A stretch of DNA of 64,000 nt from Typhlomys cinereus (GCA_023101885.1 JALPQD010000076.1:1506397-1570396); one strand, 5' to 3'; positions 36,475-48,641 are shown, counted from the first letter of the stretch. Program-made: numbers and translations. Notes: generated by a model from the sequence alone, not told the origin.

Positions 36475-36870
36475 TTTCTCCAGGAAAGTGAAATTCGATA
36501 TTAAAGTGAGACCAACAGATCAGCAACTTGGGAGAGAGCAAAAGAGAAATGAAAATACAAGGAAACTCACACCTACAGTCACCACCGCAGCAGGGTCCGA
36601 TACAATACTGCACCATTATGAACCACAAGCATTGGCAAGGGTTGGGAGAAATCAAAATTCTGGTCCTCCACTGGTGCAAGCACTTTGAAAAGCAGTTTAA
36701 TGGGTCCTCAAAATACCAAACACAATTACTATATGACCCAACAATTCCCCTCTCAGAATCCTATGGTATCCAAAAAATAGCAACATTAGTCACAGTCATC
36801 AAAAGTAGAAAGAAGACAAAGCACTATCCAGTGATGAATGAACGAACAGGCATTATGTCCGTAGAACTGG
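36475..36870 (+). repeat. Old L1 3' fragment
   Basis: Degenerate words of the L1 ORF2 end are visible: tgcaagcactttgaaaagca, actatatgacccaacaattc and agcactatccagtgatgaat. The frames are broken. The region 36.87-37.54 kb holds open frames on both strands but nothing recognisable. Confidence 0.55.
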
Positions 36871-37539
36871 ATGTTTTTCACACTCTCCTCGGCCTGAAAG
36901 GCCTTCCTGGTGCATGCCTGCCCCGAGTTGCAGAGAATCCCTTCCCAAGGGCTTACCGTATGCAAGGCCCAGCACGCGAAGCAGCCTTTGGTCCAGCCAA
37001 AAGGCGACTGAGCTCTCAAAGCACGGCCTGTTCCTTGACTCTTTCTGGTGTTCCGTCTACATGGAAGGTCTTCGCTGCCAATGTGGTCCCTCAAAGCCCT
37101 GTGAGAGGCCTGCCGCCAGGACACCCATCCACAGTCACAACCCGGAAGTGGAGGACAGCCTGGGACAGACACAAGTGAGGGTCCTGGGGCCCCCGTCCTA
37201 GTGACAGAAAGGGACAGGTGGGCGGAAGCTGAACGCTGAAGGGTCCCCATATCACACCCAAGCTAACAGCGCAGAACTTCAGGTCTCGATTCAGAAAAGG
37301 CCCCAGAGAACATTGGAATGAGCAGGATGACAGACAGGGGAGGCCACTGCTGGGACCAGCATCCTGGAAAATACTTGTATTTAACGGGAGGGGCTGCAGA
37401 CAGGTGGAGAGACAGGAGGACCAGGGCAGCAGACAACACTGTCACCAGGCAAAGCTCCAGCAGCGTCACAGCGACTCTCGATATCCGGGATGGCAGAGAA
37501 TCAGAAAGTACTAACAAGGCTGTTGCTGTGAGATCATCG

Positions 37540-37725
37540 TGGGACTGGCACCTTGACTCCGCACCTGTGTGCAGAAGTGGCAACTTAAGTTTGATTCCCA
37601 GAGCCCACGCGGTGAAAGGAAAGCATCCGCTTCTGAAAGCTGTCCCCCGTATCTGCGCCATGCTCGTGTGTGCACCTGTGTGTCTCCCTCCACAATAATT
37701 GAATTTTAAAAATTTAAAGAGTTCA
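37540..37725 (+). repeat. B2-superfamily SINE, degenerate
   Basis: It reads cttaagtttgattcccagag, cccacgcggtgaaaggaaag and cttctgaaagctgtcccccg, with a poor head and a taattgaattttaaaaattt end. From 37.73 to 38.69 kb I see no repeat or gene. Confidence 0.5.
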
Positions 37726-38691
37726 TTATGCAGTTTGAATTTTGCTTTCGCTACTAACGCAAGGGCTTCACAGACTCACGCCTGGCGAGGAAGAAAAGTC
37801 AGCCATCTCCCATGCTCCCGCCAGGCTTTAAGGAAGAGAGAACAGAGAAACTCGGGGCAATGACTGTGGGTTAAGCAGTCAGGCTGAGAACTGCAGCGGG
37901 CTAGGACCACTCCCAAAGGGCAGCCACTGACAACCGGGGGCTGGATCCACTTCCCACAGTGACCACAGAAACTTCAAGACAGAGGGTTCCACAAACCAAG
38001 GAGAGTGGGCTATGCCCACTGCTTTCTCCTTCAGCGCACTGCTGGGGAGGAATGAGCGTCTGGACAGCCCAGCAGTCCACTCAGCGACAGCACAGGGTCT
38101 CTGACAGAAGGAGATGAGCAGGTGACACCACTGTGGACAGTGTCCTTCCCTGCCAGCGTCCCGACACGCAGCCTGGTGTTTGTAGGGCAGCTCCCTGGAG
38201 AAGAAGGGTGGATAAAGGTTTCTTTATTGGCACTGTGTGGTTTGCATAAACCCACACCTACACATCTGACCCACACAAAGCCCGCACTAACCAAGCAGCA
38301 CATGAAGTGTGACTTTACAGAAATGAAGCCATGCACTTGATGAATGAGCCAATCAGCGTTTCCTGAGCAGATCCAAAAGCCAAGCGCATTCCGGTGGCTC
38401 GGCCTGGTCCTAGATTCCCTTATTTTCTAAGTTGATAACTCCATTGCCAACCCAAGTATGTTGTCCTAAAGTCTGTATTTCTCAAGCAGAAAATTGGCGC
38501 ACTGTAGCTCTGCTTTGCTCTTTGGCTTCCTGAGAGTAACAGCTGAGAGATTCCAAAAGTACCGAAGGTTGTTTTTGCTTTAGCTATTGGGCCTAACATG
38601 ATAGTGGAAGTTGCTTCAGTTGGTACCTTAGTAGTATCTTAAAAGAACATTATTGGCAGGCTTTTCTTAAGAAGTTGAACGTCATTTTGTT

Positions 38692-38768
38692 TTATCAACA
38701 CTGGGATAGAACCCAGGACCTTATGCATTCTAGGAAAGCACCATACTGCTGAGCCACAGGCCACCCTG
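38692..38768 (-). repeat. ID-type SINE
   Basis: It reads atcaacactgggatagaacc, caggaccttatgcattctag and caccatactgctgagccaca. Confidence 0.6.
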
Positions 38769-38794
38769 GCATTCACCCTGCTCTTTTGGGAGTG

Positions 38795-38978
38795 CATATG
38801 TGCTTTCTCTTGTGCATGCACTGAACATATGTGTTCAGTGTCACGTGTGTGTATGTGCCAATGGTGGCCGAAGGACAACCTCAGGTTCCATTTCTCTGGA
38901 ACACCATCCTTTATTGTTTACACAGGTTCTGAAGTATTGCACTAGCAGTCCCAATCCCCAGCATTCTATTTGTGTTCA
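38795..38978 (-). repeat. B3/B2-like SINE, degenerate
   Basis: It reads ttgtgcatgcactgaacata, gtgccaatggtggccgaagg and acaacctcaggttccatttc. Confidence 0.45.
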
Positions 38979-39344
38979 GTTCTGGATTTTAGCGTTCCCC
39001 CGCATCAGTTCTGCGGGTACTTTGCACTGCCCTCATCCAAAACCCCCAGCAAGTAGACAACACAGGCCCTTGGGCATCCTCGGGGCACCACTCATACACC
39101 TGGCTACCGACGCTTCTCCCAGCCTCTTCAGTTGCCTTTGTCACGAACACTCCATCCTGCAAGCGGGCGAAGGAAAATGACCTGAGCTCCATGCCCTCGA
39201 AAATGCTGGAACTGACACAATCCCCCATGTGGAGGTGCTAAGGGATGACTTTTACATGTCCGCTTGGCTGGGTTGTGGTGCCCAGATGTTTGACACAATG
39301 TCAGTCCAGATGCCACTGTGCAGGCATCTGTATTTGTGACTGGC

Positions 39345-40130
39345 AGTTCAGTCCATTGATGTTGACTAAAGTGATGTGCGTGGGCTTCATCTAATCAACT
39401 GAAGACCTTAAGAGAAAAGACCAAAGTCCTCAGAAAAGAGAGAATTCAGCCCTCAAGTTAAGGTTCGTTTCCAGACGTCAACTCTGAACAGAATGCCCAA
39501 CTTGCTAATCGACGAGGCTCACTGGGTACTCTCCAGGCCCTCTGATCATATGAGCCTTAACGTCAAGCAGTATTTCTTCACAGTCTTTCTCTTTTTCCTT
39601 TCTTGTTGAATTTTCGGAATCTAGAAATCTGAAAGATTTCTTGAGGCCAAGTCCGAGACTTTTGAGCACAGTCACAACACTGTGCTAGACTCTGCATGCT
39701 GTTTGTCCACCCAGACTTTTGCTTGCTGGGAGTTTGGTCCCCTGAGTAGGGGGCTGGGAGGTGGCTTGGAGCCATGAAGAGGTGGGGCACACTAGGGATT
39801 CTCCACCATGGGGCCGAGCCTCTGGAGGGGCTAAATTATTCCTCACTAAGTTTGATTAGATATTCAGGGATGAAAGGGATGTTATGAAAGGGATGTTACA
39901 AAGACTGGCCCTGCCCCAGTCTTTCTGGTGGGTTTCCAGCAGGGCTTCTTGCTCTTCCCCATAGCAACCCATCAGTGGTCACAAAGCCGATGAAGGGACC
40001 TTAGTCCTTCGTCAGGGAAGGCCCTGAGCTGTTTGAACTTTCAGCCTCCCAAACTGTAAGTTAAATGAGCCTCTTCTTCTACCAAGTAGCCTGCTTCAGG
40101 TATTCTGTTGCAGTAACAAAAAGTAAATAC
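39345..40130. repeat. Ancient repeat and LTR-like fragments
   Basis: 39345-39445 holds gtgggcttcatctaatcaac and gaagaccttaagagaaaaga, typical of an old mammalian repeat. 40040-40130 holds ctttcagcctcccaaactgt, aagttaaatgagcctcttct and caggtattctgttgcagtaa, typical of a MaLR-type LTR end. Families are not assigned. Confidence 0.4.
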
Positions 40131-40268
40131 CACCATGAAAATTTCCACACTAAAATGTTTTATATAGAAAGTATTAAAAATATTATATAAAATTACTTTC
40201 AAGGTATGTGTATAAGTATACATGAAATATTATTGACTTGTGTTTTCGGACTTGGGCTTCATCCCCAA

Positions 40269-40269
40269 G

Positions 40270-40325
<56 letters not shown>
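40269..40325. repeat. (GT)n microsatellite
   Basis: About 25 uninterrupted GT units, one of the longest perfect dinucleotide tracts in the window. From 40.4 to 41.0 kb nothing is recognised. Confidence 0.95.
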
Positions 40326-40327
<2 letters not shown>

Positions 40328-41013
40328 CTGTACACACAAACATATATACAACCTATGGATCCTGTTTCCCTGAAGAATTCTAACACAAAACTGTTAAGGA
40401 ACACTCTGATTCATTTATATGTCTTCTAAGTTAAACTCAGGTAATTAAATACCTTCAATAAAATATGTCATATGATTTAAAAATATCATGCCTATTGTAT
40501 TAAAACCAGTGATTTGCTGAAGATTTCTGAAATGAGACCATATTAGAAGACTTATCAATAATTGAGAAATCAAAAAATGATAGCTAATCTACTAATGGAC
40601 TTTACGTTAAAGAAGCAATTATTTCCAGAGGTTATATAAGTCACAACTTAATTTGGCTCTTACAAATCTCTATCCCTAATTCTCAGCAAAAGCTTATTTC
40701 CTAGTGAACAGATCTCCAGATAGCTTTAAAATAAATTACAGCCTTGAATCAGGAAAATCTAAATTACAGGCCCCTAGACCTCATGTTCACAGCAGTATTT
40801 TGCTAATAAAGAAAACTCCTTGTGAGAAAAACCCTTCACAAGGCAAGCAATAAACTCCGCCGGGTGCCCATCACGTGCATAGGGCAAAGCATGACTGCCT
40901 GGTCTCTGGTGTCACACACCGCAAACGTTCACAGTGGGGCTTCAGGCTTCATCATTAGGAAAGGCTTCTATGAAACTACACGGAGCCCCGGCTGGTAATA
41001 AGCACGAGTAGTA

Positions 41014-41072
41014 AGCAGGTTCCCTGAAGAAGCCAAGCAGAAGGTTCCAGGCATGGGGTGTCCTCAGAGCTG
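41014..41072 (-). repeat. Arm 1 of a 59-bp inverted duplication
   Basis: Read on the minus strand this matches the plus strand at 42846-42904 in 54 of 59 positions, and all five differences are transitions. The context (gcctggaacctt, ttcttcaggga, a nearby gaagcctttcct) loosely resembles the 3' end of an old L2 element. Confidence 0.75.
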
Positions 41073-42157
41073 ACTCCCCCATCCCGCTTTGAATGGCATG
41101 GGCTATGTCCTGAGAATGGGCCCTACATCTAGGAAAACTGTAGTGGAGCAAAGCGGTGCTGATCTTCGGTAGCCTCCGCTGCTACACTTAGAACAGTCCT
41201 CCAGCAAAGCACTCCCCCCCCCCATTCCCTTTCATGAACATAACCGATGATCCACTTTACTGAAGAGCAGCAAACTGGGCCCATACGCCCTTTGAGGCTC
41301 CTGGGAGGTCACTTGAGGTAGGCCTGACTTTACTTTAAGGTCCAGCTGCTTGGCTGGGGAGTTCAGACCAAGAAATGAGCGGCGCTCTGAACTTTGCTCC
41401 GCACAGAACACAAAAACCCACCAGGGCGATTTGGAAGTTCGTGCTGTTGCCTGGCATGAAGTTAATATATAACAGCAATTACACATCAGAGAGACGGGGG
41501 AAAATCAACAAGTTAAATATACACTCTAGAAAAACCAAAACTGGCAACAACAACGAAGAGAAAAAGTGACAAGCCTGGTGCTCTGTCAGCTCCATCTTGG
41601 CCCTTGTCCTCCGCCAGCCTATGTGTGGAGACATTTGAAGGTGAAAATGTCTCTGTGCTAATGACCACTCAGCCCACAATGTACCCACTCGACAGCAAGA
41701 CATGAACCCAGGATGTGATCTGATTCCTTGAGGTGAGGGGAGAAATTTTTTTCCCCAGACAATTTTCTGCATAGAATGTAAGCAGCCAAATGATGACTTT
41801 AATACTGACTTCTTGAATTAAGTCATCCTCAGTACGCAGTGACAGACACCTTTTCACTCAAAAAGCACAGCAGACACCATTGCCATTAGAAGAGGCATGG
41901 ACGCTCTGGTTATACTTCGCTTCTTGTTTTTATCCTGGTGGGATGGAAAAGTAGTGGTCTTAAGTGAAACTGGGAGAACTCCTTCTGTTCTGAAGGAATT
42001 TTATGCTTATTACATTGGACTTGTGTGTGAAAAATGTATGTTCCATTGCTATGGTTTTTAAATACTCCCAAAACGCACCCCTTTAAGTTAGACTTCACAA
42101 GAGGTAAAGTATTGGGAATCTTAATAACAATAGCACCCAAAATACCATTATTTTGAA

Positions 42158-42335
42158 AGTGGAGAGATAGCTCAGTGGTTAAGGCACTTGCATGTAAACC
42201 TAGTGACCTAAGTTTAATCCTTGGAAATGCACATGGTGGAAGGAGAGAGCTAACTTCTGAAAGTTGTCCTGATCGTCACCAGTATGTCATGGCATGCCTC
42301 CCCCCAGCCTCTATATAAAATACTTTAAAAAACAT
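42158..42335 (+). repeat. B2-superfamily SINE
   Basis: The head reads gtggagagatagctcagtgg, followed by ttaaggcacttgcatgtaaa, gacctaagtttaatccttgg and gagctaacttctgaaagttg, ending ctatataaaatactttaaaa. The regions 41.08-42.15 and 42.34-42.84 kb show no recognised feature. Confidence 0.75.
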
Positions 42336-42845
42336 GACTTTGCTACTTTGAGGGCACTGAGATTTGTAGTGTCTTTCTCTAGCTTTCCCAGCAGGCTAAG
42401 TATGGAAAATACACGTGACCAGACTTCTTTCTTCAGGTGTTCCATACACTTTGATCCCAAAGGTTGCTGAAAATAATCATGCCCCTGTGTGCCACTCACC
42501 CACTGTGGACACTGGGTCCAAGGAGGCGCTGCCCTCGACCTCACCAGGCTTGTTTTAATGGGCTCTCTATTTACCTGGCCTGATTAATGAGGAAGAACAG
42601 CATGCAGAGTTGTCCTAATACCAACACCATCTGCACAGCCGCACGGTCCCAATCCTAGCAGGACAAAAGCATGGAAACTGACAATAAGCATATATATGCC
42701 TTAGCACAGTAGCCCACTCACTCTGACTGCAACTGGAGCTCATGGAAAAGCAACCTTCCGTGCTGTCAAATCCTTTACCTATCTGTATGTAGGGCACACC
42801 TAGCTAGACCCTTTGCCGAACACACAGAAAAAATGAAGTTTTCTT

Positions 42846-42904
42846 CAGCTCCGAGGACACCCTATGCCTGGAGCCCTCTGCTTGACTTCTTCAGGGAACC
42901 TGCT
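42846..42904 (+). repeat. Arm 2 of a 59-bp inverted duplication
   Basis: This is the partner of 41014-41072. Similarity stops sharply at both ends. A tRNA-derived SINE begins directly after it. Confidence 0.75.
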
Positions 42905-43262
42905 GGGGAAACTGCTGAGTGGATGAAGTCTTGCAAGCAAAGGGAGCTGAGTTGGAATCCCCAGGTCCCACATAAAAATGCAATATGGGCAGAGCAGCTC
43001 ACCTATGATTCTAGATCTAGATAGCAGAGCTTGGGAATCCCCAGAGCAGGCTGACAGGGCTGACTAGCAGATGGTGTGCTCTGGCTTTAGTCAGAGACCC
43101 AGACTCACAACAATAAAGTGGAAGAGCAATGATCGATGATTCTGATATCATCCCTGGCTCTCCAGAAGCACACACACTCAAGTGCACTTGTGTACATACA
43201 CCTGCACACATGTGCATCCACCTTCTTGCAAACACACACACACCATATACACTGTGCATGAA
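42905..43262 (+). repeat. B2/B4-like SINE with CA-rich end
   Basis: It reads aactgctgagtggatgaagt, gagttggaatccccaggtcc, cacataaaaatgcaatatgg, then a degenerate body ending in CA-rich sequence to about 43245. Confidence 0.55.
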
Positions 43263-43839
43263 AAAAATAATTCCAACAAAACTTTTCATCCAGAGTTTTT
43301 TTTATTAGATAATAAGAATTTTATTTTGCCCCGTGGTGCCTGCACTGAGCCATTCCTGGGGGGATGGTGGACAGTAGGGGTGGAAATCAGGTCCGGATGC
43401 AATCCTTTCACATCTTGCACTGGGTGAAAGTTCCCACACTCTCCTTCACAACTTGCCTCCAACCACCTAGGACCACCCACAAGTCTCCTGGTGTCCAGCG
43501 CTTCCCAAGAGCACCAGCTTGCTGACCAAACCTTTGGGGGACACTTCATGGAAACCACAGCATTAGTGGAAGTTTTACTGTAGTTCTAAAAGAGGTTTGT
43601 TATAAATAGCAAAAGATATTCCTGTCACGAGAAATGACAAAGGTCTTAAGAACTCTCACAAATGGAGTGGGGAGATACCAAAATATATATTTTACCTGTG
43701 ATCATGTATGCAGCAGGCAGTCAATAAATGAACAGAATCTGGTTACTAGCCAGCAGTTTCACGGTGATGATTGTGGGCCTCCAAAGGTGACCAGCTGAAG
43801 AGCAATCGAATTGCACCTCTTCTCTTTGACAAATTCCTT

Positions 43840-44030
43840 TCTTTTTCCTTTTTAAATAATATCTTTATTCTTTGGCTATTTCACACGTATATAATTTTGA
43901 TCATATCCACCCCCCACATACTCACACACATACTTTCCTTCCTTATCCTCCTCCAGCTCACCTGCTGCTCACACATCCTTCTGCTACCCATTCAAACATA
44001 TCCAATACTATTTGGAAGTGCTCCCGGCTG
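43840..44030 (-). repeat. Rodent L1 3' UTR, antisense
   Basis: The sequence tttgatcatatccacccccc and surrounding C/T-rich text (ttccttatcctcctccagct) is the reverse complement of a rodent L1 3' end. Confidence 0.6.
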
Positions 44031-44368
44031 TCGAGTACGAAGACACACCTAACTTATCAGCACTCGCCAAACAACAGGTGCAGAGTGCAGCACATGCCCA
44101 AACTTCTGAATTCTCAGAAAGAAGCTAGGGGGCAAGACCTTATCTCCAAGTGACAGATGAGGAAGTGCGGTCCACTTGTGAACTTGAGTTCAGGGTATCT
44201 GACTCATGCATTTTGAAGCATTTCCCCAAGAGTTGGCAATTCTAATAGCCAACAAAAGGATGACAGCTGTAACACCCTCCAAAGACATCCCACAGAATGA
44301 ACAGAAAGAAATGATTGATCCTTTACCAAATTGTTTCAGCTAACTGGCCATTAAAAAGGCATCACTGA

Positions 44369-44639
44369 GGGGCTGGAGAGGTGGCTCAGGGGTTAAGCCT
44401 CTGCCTTGCAGGCGGAAGGTCCTGAGTTTGGATCCCAGGTGGATAGACGCCAGGCAGAAGCAGGGGCGGCTTGCGTTTCTGGTCCTGGTAGGGTGGAGCC
44501 TGTGAATCCCGGGGCGGAGGAAGTGGAGGCATCCATGGTGGTTCGCGAATTCGTCCATGGTTCTACACACGCGCGCACACATACATATGCACACACGCAC
44601 AATTGAATAAATAAAAAAAAATTTTAAAAAAAACTTAAA
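44369..44639 (+). repeat. Young B2-superfamily SINE with 16-bp target-site duplication
   Basis: The element starts ggggctggagaggtggctca and shares body and end with the 30.3-kb copy, differing mainly by C-to-T and G-to-A changes at CpG sites. It ends with gaataaataaaaaaaaattt, that is a polyadenylation signal and a T-run, as in T+ class SINEs. Flanking words aaaaaggcatcactga (44353-44368) and aaaaaggcaccactga (44640-44655) differ at one base and form the target-site duplication. Confidence 0.88.
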
Positions 44640-44762
44640 AAAAAGGCACCACTGAAACACAAATTAGTTCAAATTCATACCAAAACACAGTTGATACTAT
44701 GTAAATATGTTAGAAGACAACAACTATCAGATCCATTGAAAAAAGTTTAAGATTATCCTCTA

Positions 44763-44948
44763 AGAGCCCATGAGATGGCTCAGTAGGTAAAAGCATTACC
44801 TGAGTTCCACTCCCGAAGCCCACATGAAAATGCATGGAAAAGAACCAACCCCAGAAAGTTGTTTTCTGACAGCCATAAACATGCCCACATGAGCACACAC
44901 ACACCACAAACATGTGCAATCATAAGTAAATAAATACATTTAAATAAT
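44763..44948 (+). repeat. B2-superfamily SINE
   Basis: The head reads gagcccatgagatggctcag, followed by attacctgagttccactccc, aaccccagaaagttgttttc and gagcacacacacaccacaaa, with taaataaatacatttaaata at the end. From 44.95 to 45.82 kb I see no repeat or gene. Confidence 0.75.
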
Positions 44949-45819
44949 TATAATTTTAGAAAGATGTCACTTGCAAGTCATCATTTATGGAGTGTCTTAG
45001 CACAAAATATTGCACTAACTCATCCCCACATTTTATTCCTGTGCTCACACAGATGTCTGCATTGTATGTGGGGAAACAGACTGACAGCAAGCCTCAGAGC
45101 AGAGAGCTCACTCCACTCACTGGGAAAGAGCCAGGGCTGATCTCGGGAATGCCCACCTCTTGCCCCATTCTGTGAAGCTATCCTTAGGCCTGTGTAAAGT
45201 CATGAGAATATATGTGCATAGATACACAGTACACAGACATTTACATATGCACAATCACATGCACTTTTATGAAGACATTTCTGAAAGTTTATAAGAAATC
45301 TGCATAAAGACTTTTCCAGCCATTTATCTGTGTCACTGAAGAGAAGACTGCACTTTGTCCTTGTGCAATTTGCTGGGTATTTCTGGCCACTCGTGGGAAG
45401 TGAAGAGCACAGTTTCCACCCTTGGCACACAGAGTCCACACTTGGCAGCATAGACAGCAGGGAAAAGCCACCTGGCCCAGGAGGCTGTGCCGATAGGGTG
45501 CTAGTGGAGCATACCCATTCGCCATACATTCAGGAGTAAAAACTACAGGGCATGACAACGTGAGAAACTTCCTCGAGTAGGCTGTGAGCACATGGCCAGG
45601 AAAGATGAAAATTTCAGGGTGGCTGGAGGGAGAAAGAAGGTAACATGATACTTGATTTTGTTGGGTCTTTTGGGAAATGAAAACAAGGAGAATAATTTCA
45701 GTCTTCACAAAATCTTCCATTAAATGGCATATGAAAGGAATTCTACCAAACTCATTCTATGAGGCCAGCATATTCTAACAAACAAAACAGAAACAGATAC
45801 CACAAAAATTAAAAAGCAT

Positions 45820-45905
45820 ATGCCAATCAGGTATTGTCACCAGCATTCAGTAGGCTTTTAAACAGGAGGACTAAAGTCCATGTTCAGCTTGGTGAGACTA
45901 GAGAC
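45820..45905 (+). repeat. B1-type SINE, very degenerate
   Basis: It reads aatcaggtattgtcaccagc, attcagtaggcttttaaaca and ttcagcttggtgagactaga. Confidence 0.35.
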
Positions 45906-46085
45906 TGTATGAAACGAAAAACAGACAAACAACCGGAAAGCAATGAATTCGATGACTATAGACACAGAAATATAAAAATACTAGCAAGTCAAATCTAGCA
46001 ACAAGCAAAATGATTACACACCATGATAAAGTGGAATTTATCACAAAAATGAGTATTGATTTAATATACCAAAAAAAAAAAATCT

Positions 46086-46276
46086 TGAGGGTGGAGAGAT
46101 GGTTCAGGAGTTAAAGCCTTTGCTTTGTAAGAAAAAGGGCTTGTGTTTGGGTCTCTAGATCTCACGTAAAAATGCCAGGCAGACATGGCAGCAACCTGTA
46201 ATTCTGGCCCAGCAACAGCAAAGCAAAGCAATTAGGAGGTAGAGCAATGCAGGAGGATTCCTTATCAGTGAGGAAG
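46086..46276 (+). repeat. B2-superfamily SINE inside the old L1
   Basis: It begins tgagggtggagagatggttc and continues cctttgctttgtaagaaaaa, aggcagacatggcagcaacc and ggaggtagagcaatgcagga. The word aaaaaaaatct flanks it at 46075-46085 and 46277-46287. Confidence 0.75.
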
Positions 46277-46904
46277 AAAAAAAATCTGATCATTTCAACT
46301 GTTCAACATTTTAACAGTTTAAAACTCCCATTCAAGGTAGGAACACTCGATAAGCAGAAAAGTAGAAGAGAACAGCTCGAGATGACAGAGTCGTCTACCA
46401 AGTCCACACACCATGGTGGCAGGCTGGAGGCGCCCCCAGGATGAGGAAGAAAGGGGCGTCTGCTACCACATCTACATAGCATAGTCAGAAAGTGAAAACC
46501 AAGACATCCATAACAGAAAAAAGAAGAAGTAAGACCATCTCTTTCCATGTGTGAGGACCTTAAGTTGAAAATACTAACACTAAAAACCAATTGAACTAGT
46601 ACGTGAGCTCAGAAAGGCTACAGGAGAAAGATAAAATAGAAAAGAACCCACCGCACTTTCATACGCTTGCAATGAACAATCCAAACAGGAAATTCAGAAA
46701 ACAATTCTATTTTACAACAGCACCAGAAAAAATAAAATACTAAGGAATAAATTTAACTTAGGTATGAATTTAATAAAATTTATACATGGAAAATTGCAAA
46801 ATATTGAAATTTAAAAAAAAACTCAATAAATGAATTCACGATTAATTAGTGTTAGAATAGTAATTTGCCTCAAATTAATCAATGCAGTACAATCAAATCT
46901 CAGT

Positions 46905-47106
46905 TGAGGGACAGTGAGATATCTCCAACTGGCAGAAGCACTTGCTTCCAAGTTTAGTAACCTGAATTCAGTTCCCGAAGGCCAAAAGTTGCTTCTGACT
47001 TCTACAACATGCATCCTACAGCTCTCTCTTCTCTATAGTTCTCTCTCCCCCCTTTCTCTCATTCTGTCTGTCCTCTCTCTGTGTTCCCTGTCTGTCTGTC
47101 TATCTG

Positions 47107-47147
<41 letters not shown>

Positions 47148-47190
47148 ATGCACTCACAAATAAAAGTAATTAAAACATTTAACTTAATAA
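46905..47190 (+). repeat. B2-superfamily SINE with (CT)n(CA)n tail, inside the old L1
   Basis: The head reads gagggacagtgagatatctc, followed by gcagaagcacttgcttccaa, aattcagttcccgaaggcca and a long (CT)n(CA)n tail at 47035-47147. Confidence 0.7.
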
Positions 47191-47386
47191 AAATTGAAAG
47201 CTGATCCTGTAATTCACATGAAGATTCAAGGGAACCCAGAAGGCCAAAATAGTCTTGAAAAAACCAAGTTGGAAATCTTACACGTCTCAATTTCAATGCT
47301 TACAGCAAAGCTAAAGCTTCAGCAATCACAACAGTGTGATATTGTGAGGACAGAAGACATGCAGGACAATAAAAACAGAATTAGGA

Positions 47387-47688
47387 GCTCAGGGAGGCTA
47401 GAAAGATGGCTCAAGGGTTAAGATTATGCCTCACAAGCAGAAGGTCCTGAGTTCAGATCCCAGATTCCATGTAAAAAATGTCAGTTGAAAATGGTAGCAG
47501 TGGCCTGCCCTTTAGTGGACTGAGCCTGGGAAATCCCAGAGCGAAGCATGAAGGAGGTAAAAGCAAACCAAAATGATTCCCAAAGTCACCCTTGGCCCTC
47601 CACAGGGACACATGTGCCCTCTGATACACACACACACACACACACACACATGCACACACTAAATGAATGAATAAATAAAGTTTAAAAA
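47387..47688 (+). repeat. B2-superfamily SINE (16-kb-type subfamily) inside the old L1
   Basis: It contains gaaagatggctcaagggtta, gcagaaggtcctgagttcag, gcagtggcctgccctttagt, gattcccaaagtcacccttg, a (CA)n tail and aataaataaag. Near-identical words agaattagga (47377-47386) and agaatttagga (47689-47699) flank it as a target-site duplication. Confidence 0.8.
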
Positions 47689-48641
47689 AGAATTTAGGAA
47701 TAAAATCTTACATCCATGGGTCAGTTCACTTTCAGTAAGAAACTGAAGGTGAAAGAATTATGTCTGTGATAAATGGTACAGAGATAAATGCACACTTACA
47801 GGCAGAAGAGTGCAGCTGGGCCTTTCCCACATACGCACACAAATTTAACTCAAGATGGAGCAAGCCCTAAGGTAAGTGCTAAATCTAGGACACATCCACA
47901 GGAATATGAGAATAAGTCTTCACAGCAAACAGTTTCTTAGGTACTAAGCGTAAGAGCACAAAATAACAGAAAAAAAAAAAAACAAAGTTGAATTCATGAA
48001 AAGTAAAATTTGAGGAAAAGAACACAAACAACTTGAAAAAAATCTAAAGAACGAGAGAGACAGCTGCAAATCACCTTAGTAAGACTCTAAAATCCAGAAC
48101 AAAAAACACCTACAGCTCAATAATAAAATGACAAATAACCCAAGTGAAAAATAAGCCAAAGACATGAACGAGACAAACACTCAGAAGCATACCTAAACAG
48201 CAGTTCAACACTGGTATGCAGTAACCATAAGAAATCACACCCAATGTCAGACCCCTTCTCTCACAGTGAGAAGGCTGTAATGAAGAGGTGAAATGGTTGG
48301 TAACACCAAGGAGAGGAGTAGAAGAGTAGTCTCCAGGGACCGGAGAAGGGGCGAATGGGAGTTGCTGCTGAATGAGCAGTGTTGCTATAAAGAGGGGTTG
48401 CATGGCTATGCAAATGCACTGAACTGTGCACTTTAAGTGGGTGCTCCACATCCTGAGAGTATCATCTAAAGGCCACTGTCATCATTAGATGCAGTTAGCT
48501 ACAGTTAGCTTGACAATTGAGCACTGGGCACATTTGTAAAGAATTAATTAGTAGTTGAATTAATCCCTGAGCAAGATTGCAGGAGATTGTCTAATTAAAA
48601 ACGAGTCAGGAAAAAAAATCAACAAAAAGTTAAATTTTTTA

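Larger units (their letters stand above)
45935..48480 (+). repeat. Old L1 (ORF2 end plus 3' UTR) interrupted by three SINEs
   Basis: L1 ORF2 words run in order: atactagcaagtcaaatcta, aaagtggaatttatcacaaa, ccattcaaggtaggaacact, gaaaacaattctattttaca, aaatactaaggaataaattt, atccatgggtcagttcactt, agaaatcacacccaatgtca and, in the 3' UTR, cactgaactgtgcactttaa. Three SINEs break it at 46086, about 46905 and 47387. No open frame survives, so it is a non-functional fossil. Confidence 0.75.

Noticed and set aside
36528..37250. Overlapping frames on both strands (216 and 154 codons)
   Set aside because: The left part is an old L1 fragment. The right part matches nothing I recognise, and no splice or promoter signal supports it.
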